64,000 nt of DNA. Source: Streptomyces sp. TG1A-8. Its GTDB lineage: Bacteria > Actinomycetota > Actinomycetes > Streptomycetales > Streptomycetaceae. This document shows, one piece after another, positions 29,147 to 37,238 of this stretch. Location: NCBI RefSeq assembly GCF_030499535.1, contig NZ_JASTLB010000001.1, positions 6,200,001 to 6,264,000 of the forward strand, read 5' to 3'. A model generated the notes under the pieces. It was not told where the DNA came from and searched no databases. It saw only the letters and a list, made by a program, of their open reading frames with translations. Numbering within the stretch: position 1 is the first letter of the stretch; the number at the start of each line of letters is the position of its first letter. Position numbers and translations under genes: made by a program.

Positions 29147-30544
29147 ATGACGGAAATTCTTGTGCAGACGGGTGTGAAGGGACAAGTTCCTTCGGGGAGC
29201 AGGGTGGTGGAGCACCCGGCGTGGCCCCTGCTCAAGGATGCCGTGGAGCGGATCCGGCCATGGCAGAGCACGGACGGGTCGGTCGACTTCACGGCCGAGG
29301 GCGCTCCCGCCCGCGCCGACGTCGAGGCGGCCGTCCGCCGGGTGGCCGAGGCGGTCGAGCGGCTCTCCCCGCTGCTCCCGCACGACGCCGCCTACCACGA
29401 GGCACTGGTCGGGGATCTGCGCCGCTGGGCCGAGGGCGGCTTCGGGGTGCCGGACTTCCTCGACTCCCTGCTGGCCTTCCAGCCCGCCGCGAACCGCGCG
29501 GACGGCCTGCAGCACCTGGTCGTCTTCCCGATGTACACGCAGAACGGCAACCCGGACCGCAACCTGGAGGCGGTCGTGCTGCGCATGGTCTGGCCCGACT
29601 GGCTGGCCGAGCTGGAGCGCACCCGCTACGACAACCCGCTGTTCTGCGGCATCAAGTTCGAGGACTTCACGGCCGGCTACGACACCAACTCCGCCGTCCT
29701 CTTCCCGGAGACCATCGCCGTACGCCAGGCGCCGGAACGGTTCTCCTGGGGCGGCATCTTCTGCGACCGCGAGGCCGCGCGCTTCCGCCGGGTCACCGAG
29801 GCCGCCGTCGGCATCCTGGGCCTGGAGCTTCCCGAGGACATCGCCGCGATGGTCCACGACCAGAAGCGCTGCGAGGAGGCCTTCGTGCTGTGGGACATGG
29901 TCCACGACCGCACCCACAGCCACGGCGACCTGCCGTTCGACCCGTTCATGATCAAGCAGCGCCAGCCGTTCTGGATGTACGGCCTGGAGGAGCTGCGCTG
30001 TGACCTCACCGCCTTCAAGGAGGCCGTGAAGCTGCAGGCCGACGGCGTGCCGCAGGCCCGTGACGTGCAGTACGCGGTGCTCTTCGACCGGATGTTCCGC
30101 TTCCCGGTCACCGGCGACCGCGTCCGCAACTACGACGGCCTCGGCGGCCAGCTGCTCTTCGCCTACCTGCACCGGCACGACGTCGTCCGCTGGACCGACA
30201 ACAAGCTCTCCATCGACTGGGAGCGCGCCCCGCAGGTCACCAACCAGCTGTGCGCCGAGATCGAGAAGCTGTACAAGGACGGCATCAACCGCCCGAAGAT
30301 CGTGCACTGGTTCGCCGGGTACGAGCTCGTGTCCACCTACCTCGCGCCGCACCCCGGTTCCAAGTGGGCCAAGGGCCCCGACGCCCTCGACCTGACCCAG
30401 CCGCCGCGCAGGCTCGTGGACGACGTGCTTCCGGACGAGTTCCCGCTGAGCATGTTCTACGAGGCCCTGTCCAAGAAACTGAAGAACGTGATCGCCTCGA
30501 CCCGGGGCATCACACCGGGCGACGCCGAGCGGATCGCCGCGTGA
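29147..30544 (+). CDS. DUF6421-family protein, possible metal-dependent enzyme
   Basis: The 465-residue protein belongs to DUF6421, an actinobacterial family of unknown function. It has no signal peptide or membrane helix. A striking block lies at residues 253-290: HDRTHSHG (H253, H257, H259) followed by EELRCDLTAF (E281, E282, D286). The HDxxH plus downstream EExxxD spacing recalls gluzincin metallopeptidases with Asp in place of Glu, but similarity is only at motif level. The gene heads a tight operon with an SDR dehydrogenase and a threonine-aldolase-like enzyme. The start has GGAGGG about 7 nt upstream. Confidence 0.75.
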   Translation: MTEILVQTGVKGQVPSGSRVVEHPAWPLLKDAVERIRPWQSTDGSVDFTAEGAPARADVEAAVRRVAEAVERLSPLLPHDAAYHEALVGDLRRWAEGGFGVPDFLDSLLAFQPAANRADGLQHLVVFPMYTQNGNPDRNLEAVVLRMVWPDWLAELERTRYDNPLFCGIKFEDFTAGYDTNSAVLFPETIAVRQAPERFSWGGIFCDREAARFRRVTEAAVGILGLELPEDIAAMVHDQKRCEEAFVLWDMVHDRTHSHGDLPFDPFMIKQRQPFWMYGLEELRCDLTAFKEAVKLQADGVPQARDVQYAVLFDRMFRFPVTGDRVRNYDGLGGQLLFAYLHRHDVVRWTDNKLSIDWERAPQVTNQLCAEIEKLYKDGINRPKIVHWFAGYELVSTYLAPHPGSKWAKGPDALDLTQPPRRLVDDVLPDEFPLSMFYEALSKKLKNVIASTRGITPGDAERIAA

Positions 30545-30582
30545 GCGACCGCGTCCACACCACTGCTTCGGAGGGGAAGAAC

Positions 30583-31329
30583 ATGGGCAACGGCTCTCTC
30601 GGCGGCGCGGTGATCGCGGTGGCCGGGGCGGGTGGACCCGCCGGACGCGCGACGCTGGTCCGGCTCGCCGAAGCGGGCGCGACCGTCGTCGGCGCGGACA
30701 ACGACCCCGCGCGCCTGGCGGAGGCCGTGGACGCGGCCCGCCACGCGGGCGGCGGCGCCACGGTGACCGGCGAGACGGTCGACCTGCTGGACCTGGAGTC
30801 GACCCGGGCCTGGGCCGACCGCATCGAGAAGGAGTACGGCCGCGTCGACGGCCTCGTCCACCTCGTGGGCGGCTGGCGCGGCGGCGCGGACTTCGCCGGG
30901 ACCGACCTCGCCGACTGGGACCTGCTGGAGAAGCTGCTCGTGCGCACCGTCCAGCACACCTCCCTCGCCTTCCACGACGGCCTCCGGCGCAGCGACCGCG
31001 GCCGGTACGTACTGGTCAGCGCCGCCGGCGCCACGAAGCCCACCGCGGGCAACGCCGCGTACTCCGCCGCCAAGGCCGCCGCCGAGGCCTGGACGCTGGC
31101 CATGGCCGACGGTTTCCGCAAGGCGGGGGGCGGGGCGGGCCCGCGGGCGGCTGCTGCCATCCTGGTGGTCAAGGCGCTGGTGCACGACGCGATGCGCGCC
31201 GAACGCCCCAACGCGAAGTTCGCGGGCTTCACGGACGTCAAGGACCTGGCCGAGGCCGTCGAGGGCGTCTGGAGCAAGTCCGCCGCCGAAGTGAACGGAA
31301 ACCGTCTGTGGCTGACCGAGAAGCCGTGA
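30583..31329 (+). CDS. short-chain dehydrogenase/reductase
   Basis: The 248-residue protein has an SDR Rossmann fold with a Gly-rich loop (GAGGPAGRA, residues 15-23), an acidic D39 that favours NAD(H), and the catalytic set S146, Y160, K164 in VSAAGA and YSAAK. It oxidises or reduces a small alcohol or carbonyl. The ATG at 30583 has GGAGGGGAAG upstream; a GTG at 30541 overlapping the DUF6421 stop is the alternative. Its end overlaps the start of the aldolase gene, so both are translated together. The substrate is unknown but probably shared with the aldolase. Confidence 0.87.
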   Translation: MGNGSLGGAVIAVAGAGGPAGRATLVRLAEAGATVVGADNDPARLAEAVDAARHAGGGATVTGETVDLLDLESTRAWADRIEKEYGRVDGLVHLVGGWRGGADFAGTDLADWDLLEKLLVRTVQHTSLAFHDGLRRSDRGRYVLVSAAGATKPTAGNAAYSAAKAAAEAWTLAMADGFRKAGGGAGPRAAAAILVVKALVHDAMRAERPNAKFAGFTDVKDLAEAVEGVWSKSAAEVNGNRLWLTEKP

Positions 31330-32396
31330 ACCCCCCCAGGACCGACGCGCGTCGCCATCACGACCCGGAGGTCCGCGGTTTCGCCAGTGACAACTACGCC
31401 GGGGCGCACCCGGAAGTGCTGGCCGCCCTGGCCCTGGCCAACGGCGGCCACCAGGTGGCCTACGGCGAGGACGACTACACCGGGCACCTCCAGGGCATCG
31501 TCCGCAGCCACTTCGGCGCCACCGCGGAGGCCTTCCCCGTCTTCAACGGCACCGGCGCGAACGTCGTCGCGCTCCAGGCGGTCACCGACCGCTGGGGTGC
31601 GGTGATCTGCGCCGAGAGCGCGCACATCAACGTCGACGAGGGCGGGGCGCCCGAGCGCGTGGGCGGCCTCAAGCTGCTCACCGTGCCCACGCCCGACGGC
31701 AAGCTCACCCCCGAGCTGATCGACCGTCAGGCGTACGGCTGGGAGGACGAGCACCGTGCCATGCCGCAGGTGGTGTCGATCACCCAGAGCACGGAGCTGG
31801 GCACGCTGTACACGCCCGGCGAGATCCGCGCGATCTGCGAGCACGCCCACGCGCACGGCATGAAGGTGCACCTGGACGGTTCGCGGATGGCCAACGCGGC
31901 CGCCTCCCTGGACGTGCCCATGCGGACGTTCACCAACGCGGTCGGCGTCGACGTCCTCTCGCTCGGCGGGACGAAGAACGGCGCCCTGTTCGGCGAGGCC
32001 GTCGTGGTCATCAACCAGGACGCCGTCCGCCGCATGAAGCACCTGCGCAAGCTGTCCATGCAGCTCGCCTCCAAGATGCGCTTCGTGTCCGTGCAGCTGG
32101 AGGCGCTGTTCGCCAAGGACCTGTGGCTGCGCAACGCCCGCCACGCCAATGGGATGGCCCAGCGGCTGGCCGAGGGCGTGCGCGCGGTGCACGGGGTGGA
32201 GATCCTCCATCCCGTGCAGGCCAACGGGGTCTTCGCCCGGCTCCCGCACGACGTGGCCGAACGCCTGCAGAAGCGGTTCCGCTTCTACTTCTGGGACGAG
32301 CCCGCCGGGATCGTGCGCTGGATGTGCTCCTTCGACACCACCGAGGAGGACGTCGACGCCTTCCTGGCGGCCCTCAAGGAGGAGATGGCCCGTTAG
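31326..32396 (+). CDS. low-specificity L-threonine aldolase-type PLP enzyme
   Basis: The 356-residue protein is a fold-type I PLP enzyme of the threonine aldolase family. The PLP lysine is about K217 in SLGGTKNGALFG, the PLP aspartate is in HLDGSRMANA (about D184), and the active-site histidine is in ESAHINVDEGGAPE. Family members cleave beta-hydroxy-amino acids to glycine and an aldehyde. The GTG at 31326 overlaps the SDR stop (GTGA). An SDR next to an aldolase would be able to oxidise or reduce the aldehyde or hydroxy-amino acid. A GTG at 31308 is an alternative start. Confidence 0.9.
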   Translation: MNPPRTDARRHHDPEVRGFASDNYAGAHPEVLAALALANGGHQVAYGEDDYTGHLQGIVRSHFGATAEAFPVFNGTGANVVALQAVTDRWGAVICAESAHINVDEGGAPERVGGLKLLTVPTPDGKLTPELIDRQAYGWEDEHRAMPQVVSITQSTELGTLYTPGEIRAICEHAHAHGMKVHLDGSRMANAAASLDVPMRTFTNAVGVDVLSLGGTKNGALFGEAVVVINQDAVRRMKHLRKLSMQLASKMRFVSVQLEALFAKDLWLRNARHANGMAQRLAEGVRAVHGVEILHPVQANGVFARLPHDVAERLQKRFRFYFWDEPAGIVRWMCSFDTTEEDVDAFLAALKEEMAR

Positions 32397-32807
32397 TCGC
32401 CAAACGTGCATGAACGTGCGGCCACTTGAAAAGTCATCGACCTTCGGGTGGTCGTGTTCCCATGCTCTGCGGCCATGGAGCCGATCCGGCAGACCGACGG
32501 TCCCTCCGCCGGCCTGGCCGCCGATGAGGTCATCGACCTGCACCGTCCCGTCGGGCGTCGGCGCCCGGTTCTCCCTCGAGGGCGAGCGGCCGGCGTGGAC
32601 CCCCGACCCCGCGTCCCGGGAAGAGGACCACCCGCTCCTGCACGCCGCACCGCGCCCGGCCGTCCTCGCCGCTCCGCGCGCCGCCCGGGACCGGCCGCAC
32701 CTGTGGCGGACGCTTCCCGGCACCCCCGTGAAGCCCCCGGGGCGAGGGGGACGGCGCTCACGCCCGCCGTGTCCGACGGGCGGGGGAGCGGGTGCGGTGC
32801 CGGTGCG
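32397..32807. other. intergenic stretch with a possible gene remnant
   Basis: No intact gene is present. From an ATG at 32475 a plus-strand frame reads EPIRQTDGPSAGLAADEVIDLH, and after about 75 bp a different frame reads RFSLEGERPAWTPDPASREEDH, then HAAPRPAVLAA. This has the composition of a protein broken by a frameshift. I cannot assign a family, so the remnant is only suspected. Confidence 0.3.
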
Positions 32808-33536
32808 TCAGTGCACCTCGGCCGCTCGCAACTGCTCCGTGGTCGGGGCCGTGCCGCCCAGGTGGGCGGGCAGCCACCAGGAGTCCTCCGCGGCCCTGGG
32901 GCGTGCGGGATAGGCGCGCTGGGCGGCGTCCAACAGGTCCTGGACGCGCTCGCGCAGACGGCGGGTGATGGCGCCCGCGTACTGGTCGCGCGGCGCCTCG
33001 ACCGCCTCGCCGACCCGGATGGTGATCGGGGTGTGGCTGCGCCGGAAGTTGCGCGGCTGTCCCTTCGTCCACAGCCGCTGCGTGCCCCACACCGCCATCG
33101 GGACCAGCGGGACGCCCGCCTCCTGGGCGAGGCGGGCCGCGCCCGACTTGAAGCTCTTCAGCGTGAAGGACTGCGAGATGGTCGCCTCCGGGAAGACCCC
33201 GATGACCTCACCGGAGCGCAGGGAGTCCAACGCGTGCGCGTAGGCGGCCTCGCCCTGGCCGCGGTCCACGGGGATGTGCTTCATGCCGCGCATCAGCGGT
33301 CCGGACACCTTGTGCCGGAAGACGGACTCCTTCGCCATGAAGCGCACCAGGCGCTTCTGCGGCAGGGCCGCCAGACCGCTGAAGATGAAGTCCAGGTAGC
33401 TGATGTGATTGCTCACCAGTACGGCGCCGCCCGAGCGCGGGATGTTCTCCGACCCCTTGCAGTCGATCCTGAGGTCCCAGACCTTGAACAGTGTCTTGGC
33501 GAAACCGATGACGGGACGGTAGACCAGTTCTGCCAT
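32808..33536 (-). CDS. plsC: 1-acylglycerol-3-phosphate acyltransferase
   Basis: The 242-residue membrane-associated enzyme transfers an acyl chain to lysophosphatidic acid in phospholipid synthesis. The catalytic HxxxxD motif is NHISYLD (H44, D49), and the substrate-binding FPE motif is at about 115-117 (VFPEATIS), with VPMAVWGTQ downstream. The length is normal. Several PlsC-like paralogues are usual in Streptomyces, so this may be a specialised copy. It is divergent from the thioredoxin gene and has no operon partner. Confidence 0.9.
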   Translation of the reverse strand: MAELVYRPVIGFAKTLFKVWDLRIDCKGSENIPRSGGAVLVSNHISYLDFIFSGLAALPQKRLVRFMAKESVFRHKVSGPLMRGMKHIPVDRGQGEAAYAHALDSLRSGEVIGVFPEATISQSFTLKSFKSGAARLAQEAGVPLVPMAVWGTQRLWTKGQPRNFRRSHTPITIRVGEAVEAPRDQYAGAITRRLRERVQDLLDAAQRAYPARPRAAEDSWWLPAHLGGTAPTTEQLRAAEVH

Positions 33537-33904
33537 GGGCGGGGTGGACCCTTTCTGCTCTGCTCGGGAAAGGGAGGAGCTCCCGGCGGGAAAGTTACGG
33601 AGCCGTAGGTTTACGGCGTCTCGCAGATCGTGCCCGAAGAACGGACGGGGGGCCAGTCCTGGTGCCCCGCGTCGGCGAGATCCTCGTCACGTCGACGTAT
33701 ACCCCGTGCCCGTTCCTTGAGTCCCCCGGTCCGGTGCGCACCGCGACCCTCCCCGGCGCCCGCACCGCCCCGCCTTCCGGGGCGGTGTCCGGACTCCGCG
33801 GCGGGGAAGGGGCCCGTGCCGAGGGGCGTGGGTCAAGCCCGCCGCAAGGGAAACTCCGCCGGGAAACGGGAATCTTCGCAGTCTCGTGAACGCTTGTGCA
33901 GGAG
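33537..33904. other. intergenic region between plsC and the thioredoxin gene
   Basis: The 368 bp hold no recognised gene. GGGAAT at 33868-33873, followed after 18 bp by GCTT, is close to the SigR (oxidative stress) promoter pattern GGGAAT-N18-GTT but has one mismatch in the -10 element. SigR commonly drives thiol-redox genes, and the next gene is a thioredoxin-like protein. Confidence 0.35.
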
Positions 33905-34318
33905 ATGACCGGACCGGTGGTACACGTTCCGTCGCCCGTCGCGGCGGGCGTCGACGGAGTGCTGCGCGAGCAGCGGAGCGGGAGGGCGCGGGTGCGCGGG
34001 CAGGACGACGGCAAGCGGCTCGGGGCGGCCGACCTGGGGGGCGAACTGGGCCGGCGGGCCACCCTCGTACAGTTCTCCACCGCCTTCTGCGCGCCCTGCC
34101 GGGCCACCCGGCGCGTGCTCGGCGAGGTCGCCGCACTGGTCCCGGGCGTGGCGCACGTCGAGATCGACGCCGAGACCCGTCTGGACCTCGTGCGTGAGCT
34201 GGGGATCCGCAGGACGCCCACCGTGCTGGTCCTCGACGCCGGCGGCCGGGTGGTGCGGCGCGCCGCCGGGCAGCCGCGCAAGGCCGATGTCGTAGCGGCC
34301 CTGGGGGAGGCCGTGTGA
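33905..34318 (+). CDS. thioredoxin-fold protein
   Basis: The 137-residue protein has a thioredoxin domain (about residues 40-137) with the redox motif CAPC (C62, C65) in STAFCAPCRATRR and the cis-proline region RRTPTVLVLD. It would reduce or exchange disulfides. Related Streptomyces proteins begin with a hydrophobic membrane anchor; here the first 35 residues are polar and Arg/Gly-rich, so the anchor is degraded or absent and the protein is probably cytosolic. The ATG at 33905 or the GTG at 33896 could be the start; neither has an ideal ribosome site. Confidence 0.8.
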   Translation: MTGPVVHVPSPVAAGVDGVLREQRSGRARVRGQDDGKRLGAADLGGELGRRATLVQFSTAFCAPCRATRRVLGEVAALVPGVAHVEIDAETRLDLVRELGIRRTPTVLVLDAGGRVVRRAAGQPRKADVVAALGEAV

Positions 34319-34395
34319 GCGCGGCGCGCGGCCCCGCTGATCCAGGAGCGGGCTTGACCGCGCGTGCCCCCTGTCGTCAGCCTGGCCCGGTGCCG

Positions 34396-34518
34396 ATGCG
34401 ACTCCTTCTCGCCGTGCGGGCGCACGCCGGCCCCGCCCGCACCGCGAGTGCGCGCTGCCCGGGCCGTCGAGCAGCCACCGACCAGCTCGTCAACCCCGGC
34501 AGAAGGACCCCGTCATGA
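34396..34518 (+). CDS. possible short leader peptide upstream of the flavin reductase
   Basis: A 40-codon frame from the ATG at 34396 ends in TGA overlapping the flavin reductase ATG (ATGA), so its translation could be coupled to that gene. Its middle reads RTASARCPGRR, which recalls the short Cys-containing leader peptides (RVASxxCR type) found before sulfur-related genes in Streptomyces. The match is loose and the frame may be fortuitous. Confidence 0.3.
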   Translation: MRLLLAVRAHAGPARTASARCPGRRAATDQLVNPGRRTPS

Positions 34519-35024
34519 CGGCCACCCCCGACCTCCGCACCTTCCGGCTCGCCTCCCCCGACCTGCTGCGCGCCACCTTCCGCCGGCACGCCGCCGGTGT
34601 CGCGGTGATCACCGCGCGCGGGGCCTCGGGCCCGGTGGGCTTCACCGCCACCTCCCTCACCTCCGTGTCCGCCGAGCCCCCGCTGATCTCCTTCGGCATC
34701 GCCACGGGCGCCTCCAGCTGGCCCGCCGTCGCCGAGACCGAGCACGTGGGCGTCCACATACTCGGCGAGCACCAGAGCGAGCTGGCCGCCACCTTCGCCC
34801 GCAGCGGCGCCGACCGGTTCGGGGCGCCCACCGCGTGGCGGGAGGGCCCCGAGGGCGTGCCCGTGCTCGACGGCGTGCTGGCCTGGCTGCTCTGCCGGGT
34901 CGTCGGCCGCGTCCCGGCCGGTGACCACCGGATCGTGCTCGCCGAGGTGGTCCTCGGCGACCCCACGGGCGCCGGCCGCCCCCTGCTCTACCACCAGGGC
35001 CGTTTCAACGGCCTGCGGGACTGA
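34515..35024 (+). CDS. flavin reductase-family (FMN-binding) protein
   Basis: The 169-residue protein is of the HpaC/DIM6 split-barrel flavin reductase type: FRRHAAGVAVITARG, GFTATSLTSVSAEPPLISFGIA, and a C-terminal LLYHQGRFNGL segment. These enzymes reduce FMN or FAD with NAD(P)H and feed it to a monooxygenase. No monooxygenase is adjacent, so the partner is elsewhere. The ATG at 34515 overlaps the stop of a possible short leader frame. It precedes the etf pair on the same strand, 227 bp away. Confidence 0.88.
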   Translation: MTATPDLRTFRLASPDLLRATFRRHAAGVAVITARGASGPVGFTATSLTSVSAEPPLISFGIATGASSWPAVAETEHVGVHILGEHQSELAATFARSGADRFGAPTAWREGPEGVPVLDGVLAWLLCRVVGRVPAGDHRIVLAEVVLGDPTGAGRPLLYHQGRFNGLRD

Positions 35025-35097
35025 CCGCCACCGGATCGTGCCCCGCCACCTGCGAAGCCGTCGGATTCCGGTTACGCTGCGTTGCGAAGGTCACAGT

Positions 35098-35220
35098 TCA
35101 AAGCGCTTGCTCAGCGGGCACGAACTGGGTGTACTGGCGAGTAATATTTCGGTCGGAGCGCGCGGACGCCCCGACCGGGATCGGCCGCTGCAGGCGCCTA
35201 TGCTGCCTGCTAGAGGCAGC
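35098..35220 (+). promoter_or_regulatory. etfB promoter region with AGCGCT site and hairpin
   Basis: CAAAGCGCTTGC (35098-35109) shares the 11-mer GCAAGCGCTTT (reverse complement) with the pectate lyase operator. A TATGCT -10 box is at 35199-35204, and GCTGCC...GGCAGC (35202-35220) forms a 6-bp hairpin across the likely transcription start. The etfB start at 35252 has AGGAGAG upstream. Confidence 0.4.
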
Positions 35221-35251
35221 CCGGAAATGACGATGCAGTAGGAGAGCCGGC

Positions 35252-36037
35252 GTGAGCTTGAGGATCGTTGTCACTGTGAAGTACGTGCCCGACGCCACTG
35301 GCGACCGGCACTTCGCCGATGACCTGACCGTCGACCGCGACGACGTGGACGGTCTGCTCTCCGAACTGGACGAGTACGCGGTCGAGCAGGCGCTGCAGAT
35401 CGCGGAGGACGCGGACGACGCCGAGGTCACCGTTCTGACGGTCGGCCCCGAGGACGCCAAGGACGCCCTGCGCAAGGCCCTGTCCATGGGCGCCGACAAG
35501 GCGATCCACGTCGAGGACGACGACCTGCACGGCACCGACGCCATCGGCACCTCCCTGGTGCTGGCCAAGGCCATCGAGAAGGCCGGGTTCGACCTGGTCG
35601 TCTCCGGCATGGCCTCCACCGACGGCACCATGGGCGTCGTCCCGGCGCTGGTCGCCGAGCGGCTGGGCGTCCCGCAGGTCACCCTGCTGTCCGAGGTCTC
35701 CGTCGAGGGCGGCACGGTCAAGGGCCGCCGCGACGGCGACGCCGCCTCCGAGCAGCTTCAGGCGCAGCTCCCGGCCCTCGTGTCCGTCACCGACCAGTCG
35801 GGCGAGGCGCGCTACCCGTCCTTCAAGGGCATCATGGCGGCCAAGAAGAAGCCGGTTCAGTCCTGGGACCTGTCCGACCTGGACATCGAGGCCGAGGAAG
35901 TCGGTCTCGAGGGTGCGTTCACCAAGGTCGAGACCGTGCACGAGCGTCCGGCCCGCACGGCCGGCACCATCGTCAAGGACGAGGGCGAGGGCGGCAAGCA
36001 GCTCGCTGAGTTCCTCGCGGGCCAGAAGTTCATCTGA
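35252..36037 (+). CDS. etfB: electron transfer flavoprotein, beta subunit
   Basis: The 261-residue protein is the beta subunit of ETF, which binds AMP and helps carry electrons from acyl-CoA dehydrogenases to the respiratory chain. Typical segments are RIVVTVKYVPDATGD at the start, DEYAVEQALQIAED, SMGADKAIHV, and VVSGMASTDGTMGVVPALVAERLGVPQVTLLSEV (the ETF-beta signature region), and the length is standard. The GTG start has AGGAG. It is followed by etfA after 53 bp, forming the usual operon. Potential client enzymes in the window include the AidB-like acyl-CoA dehydrogenase. Confidence 0.95.
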   Translation: MSLRIVVTVKYVPDATGDRHFADDLTVDRDDVDGLLSELDEYAVEQALQIAEDADDAEVTVLTVGPEDAKDALRKALSMGADKAIHVEDDDLHGTDAIGTSLVLAKAIEKAGFDLVVSGMASTDGTMGVVPALVAERLGVPQVTLLSEVSVEGGTVKGRRDGDAASEQLQAQLPALVSVTDQSGEARYPSFKGIMAAKKKPVQSWDLSDLDIEAEEVGLEGAFTKVETVHERPARTAGTIVKDEGEGGKQLAEFLAGQKFI

Positions 36038-36090
36038 GGGCCCGCCCCCGCTGACCGCCCCTCAACTTCGTTTCGCAGGAGAGCAATCCC

Positions 36091-37053
36091 ATGGCTGAAG
36101 TCCTCGTCTACGTCGACCACGTGGACGGTGCCGTCCGCAAGCCCACCCTGGAGCTGCTGACCCTCGCCCGCCGCATCGGCGAGCCCGTCGCCGTCGCCCT
36201 GGGCAACGGCGCCGCCGACACCGCCGCCACCCTGGCCGAGCACGGCGCGGTGAAGGTCCTCACCCACGACGCGTCCGAGTACGCCGAGTACCTGGTCGTG
36301 CCGAAGGTGGACGCCCTGCAGGCCGCCCACGAGGCCGTCTCCCCGGCCGCCGTACTGGTCCCGTCCTCCGCCGAGGGCAAGGAGATCGCCGCCCGCCTGG
36401 CGCTGCGCATCGGCTCCGGCATCATCACCGACGCCGTCGACCTGGAGGCCGGCGACGAGGGCCCGGTGGCCACCCAGTCGGTGTTCGCCGCGTCCTTCAC
36501 CACCAAGTCCCGTGTCGTCAGGGGCACCCCGGTCATCACGGTCAAGCCGAACTCGGCCGCCGTCGAGGCCGCTCCGGCCGCCGGTGCGGTCGAGGCCCTG
36601 TCGGTGTCCTTCTCGGAGAAGGCGACCGGCACCAAGGTCACCGGCCGCACGCCGCGCGAGTCCACGGGCCGTCCGGAGCTGACCGAGGCCGCGATCGTGG
36701 TCTCCGGTGGCCGCGGCGTGAACGGCGCGGAGAACTTCTCGGTCATCGAGGCCCTCGCCGACTCGCTCGGCGCGGCCGTCGGCGCCTCGCGCGCCGCGGT
36801 GGACGCGGGCTGGTACCCGCACACCAACCAGGTCGGCCAGACCGGCAAGTCCGTCTCGCCGCAGCTGTACATCGCCAACGGCATCTCCGGCGCGATCCAG
36901 CACCGCGCCGGCATGCAGACCTCGAAGACCATCGTGGCCGTCAACAAGGACGCCGAGGCCCCGATCTTCGACCTGGTCGACTACGGCGTCGTCGGCGACC
37001 TCTTCGACGTCGTCCCGCAGCTCACCGAGGAGATCAAGGCCCGCAAGGGCTGA
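36091..37053 (+). CDS. etfA: electron transfer flavoprotein, alpha subunit
   Basis: The 320-residue protein has the N-terminal ETF domain and the C-terminal FAD-binding domain. The FAD signature is visible around [62 protein letters not shown] and [30 protein letters not shown]. It carries the redox-active FAD of the heterodimer. A strong 15-bp hairpin follows 24 bp after the stop, closing the etfBA operon. Confidence 0.96.
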   Translation: MAEVLVYVDHVDGAVRKPTLELLTLARRIGEPVAVALGNGAADTAATLAEHGAVKVLTHDASEYAEYLVVPKVDALQAAHEAVSPAAVLVPSSAEGKEIAARLALRIGSGIITDAVDLEAGDEGPVATQSVFAASFTTKSRVVRGTPVITVKPNSAAVEAAPAAGAVEALSVSFSEKATGTKVTGRTPRESTGRPELTEAAIVVSGGRGVNGAENFSVIEALADSLGAAVGASRAAVDAGWYPHTNQVGQTGKSVSPQLYIANGISGAIQHRAGMQTSKTIVAVNKDAEAPIFDLVDYGVVGDLFDVVPQLTEEIKARKG

Positions 37054-37077
37054 ACCCCGCGGCGCCGCCCGGCGCAC

Positions 37078-37112
37078 GAGGCCCCCGTGACCGCGCCGGT
37101 CACGGGGGCCTC
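37078..37112 (+). terminator. etfBA terminator hairpin
   Basis: GAGGCCCCCGTGACC (37078-37092) and GGTCACGGGGGCCTC (37098-37112) are perfectly complementary over 15 bp with a 5-nt loop, directly after etfA. It is a strong factor-independent terminator without a U-tract. Confidence 0.9.
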
Positions 37113-37207
37113 GGCGCATCCCGGTGGGGCCCGGGGCGCCGGGCCGCGTTCCCCGGGTGTTGACCAGCGGGAAGCGCCCCGGATAACTTCATTCTACGGA
37201 TTGTTGA

Positions 37208-37222
37208 TTCCGTGCAGTGGAA
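37208..37222. promoter_or_regulatory. possible IclR-type operator before the DUF6986 gene
   Basis: TTCCGTGCAGTGGAA at 37208-37222 is a TTCC-N7-GGAA inverted repeat just upstream of the start codon. IclR-family regulators often bind sites of this form. The link is inferred from shape only. Confidence 0.3.
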
Positions 37223-37238
37223 AAACGGAGGGCGCGGG

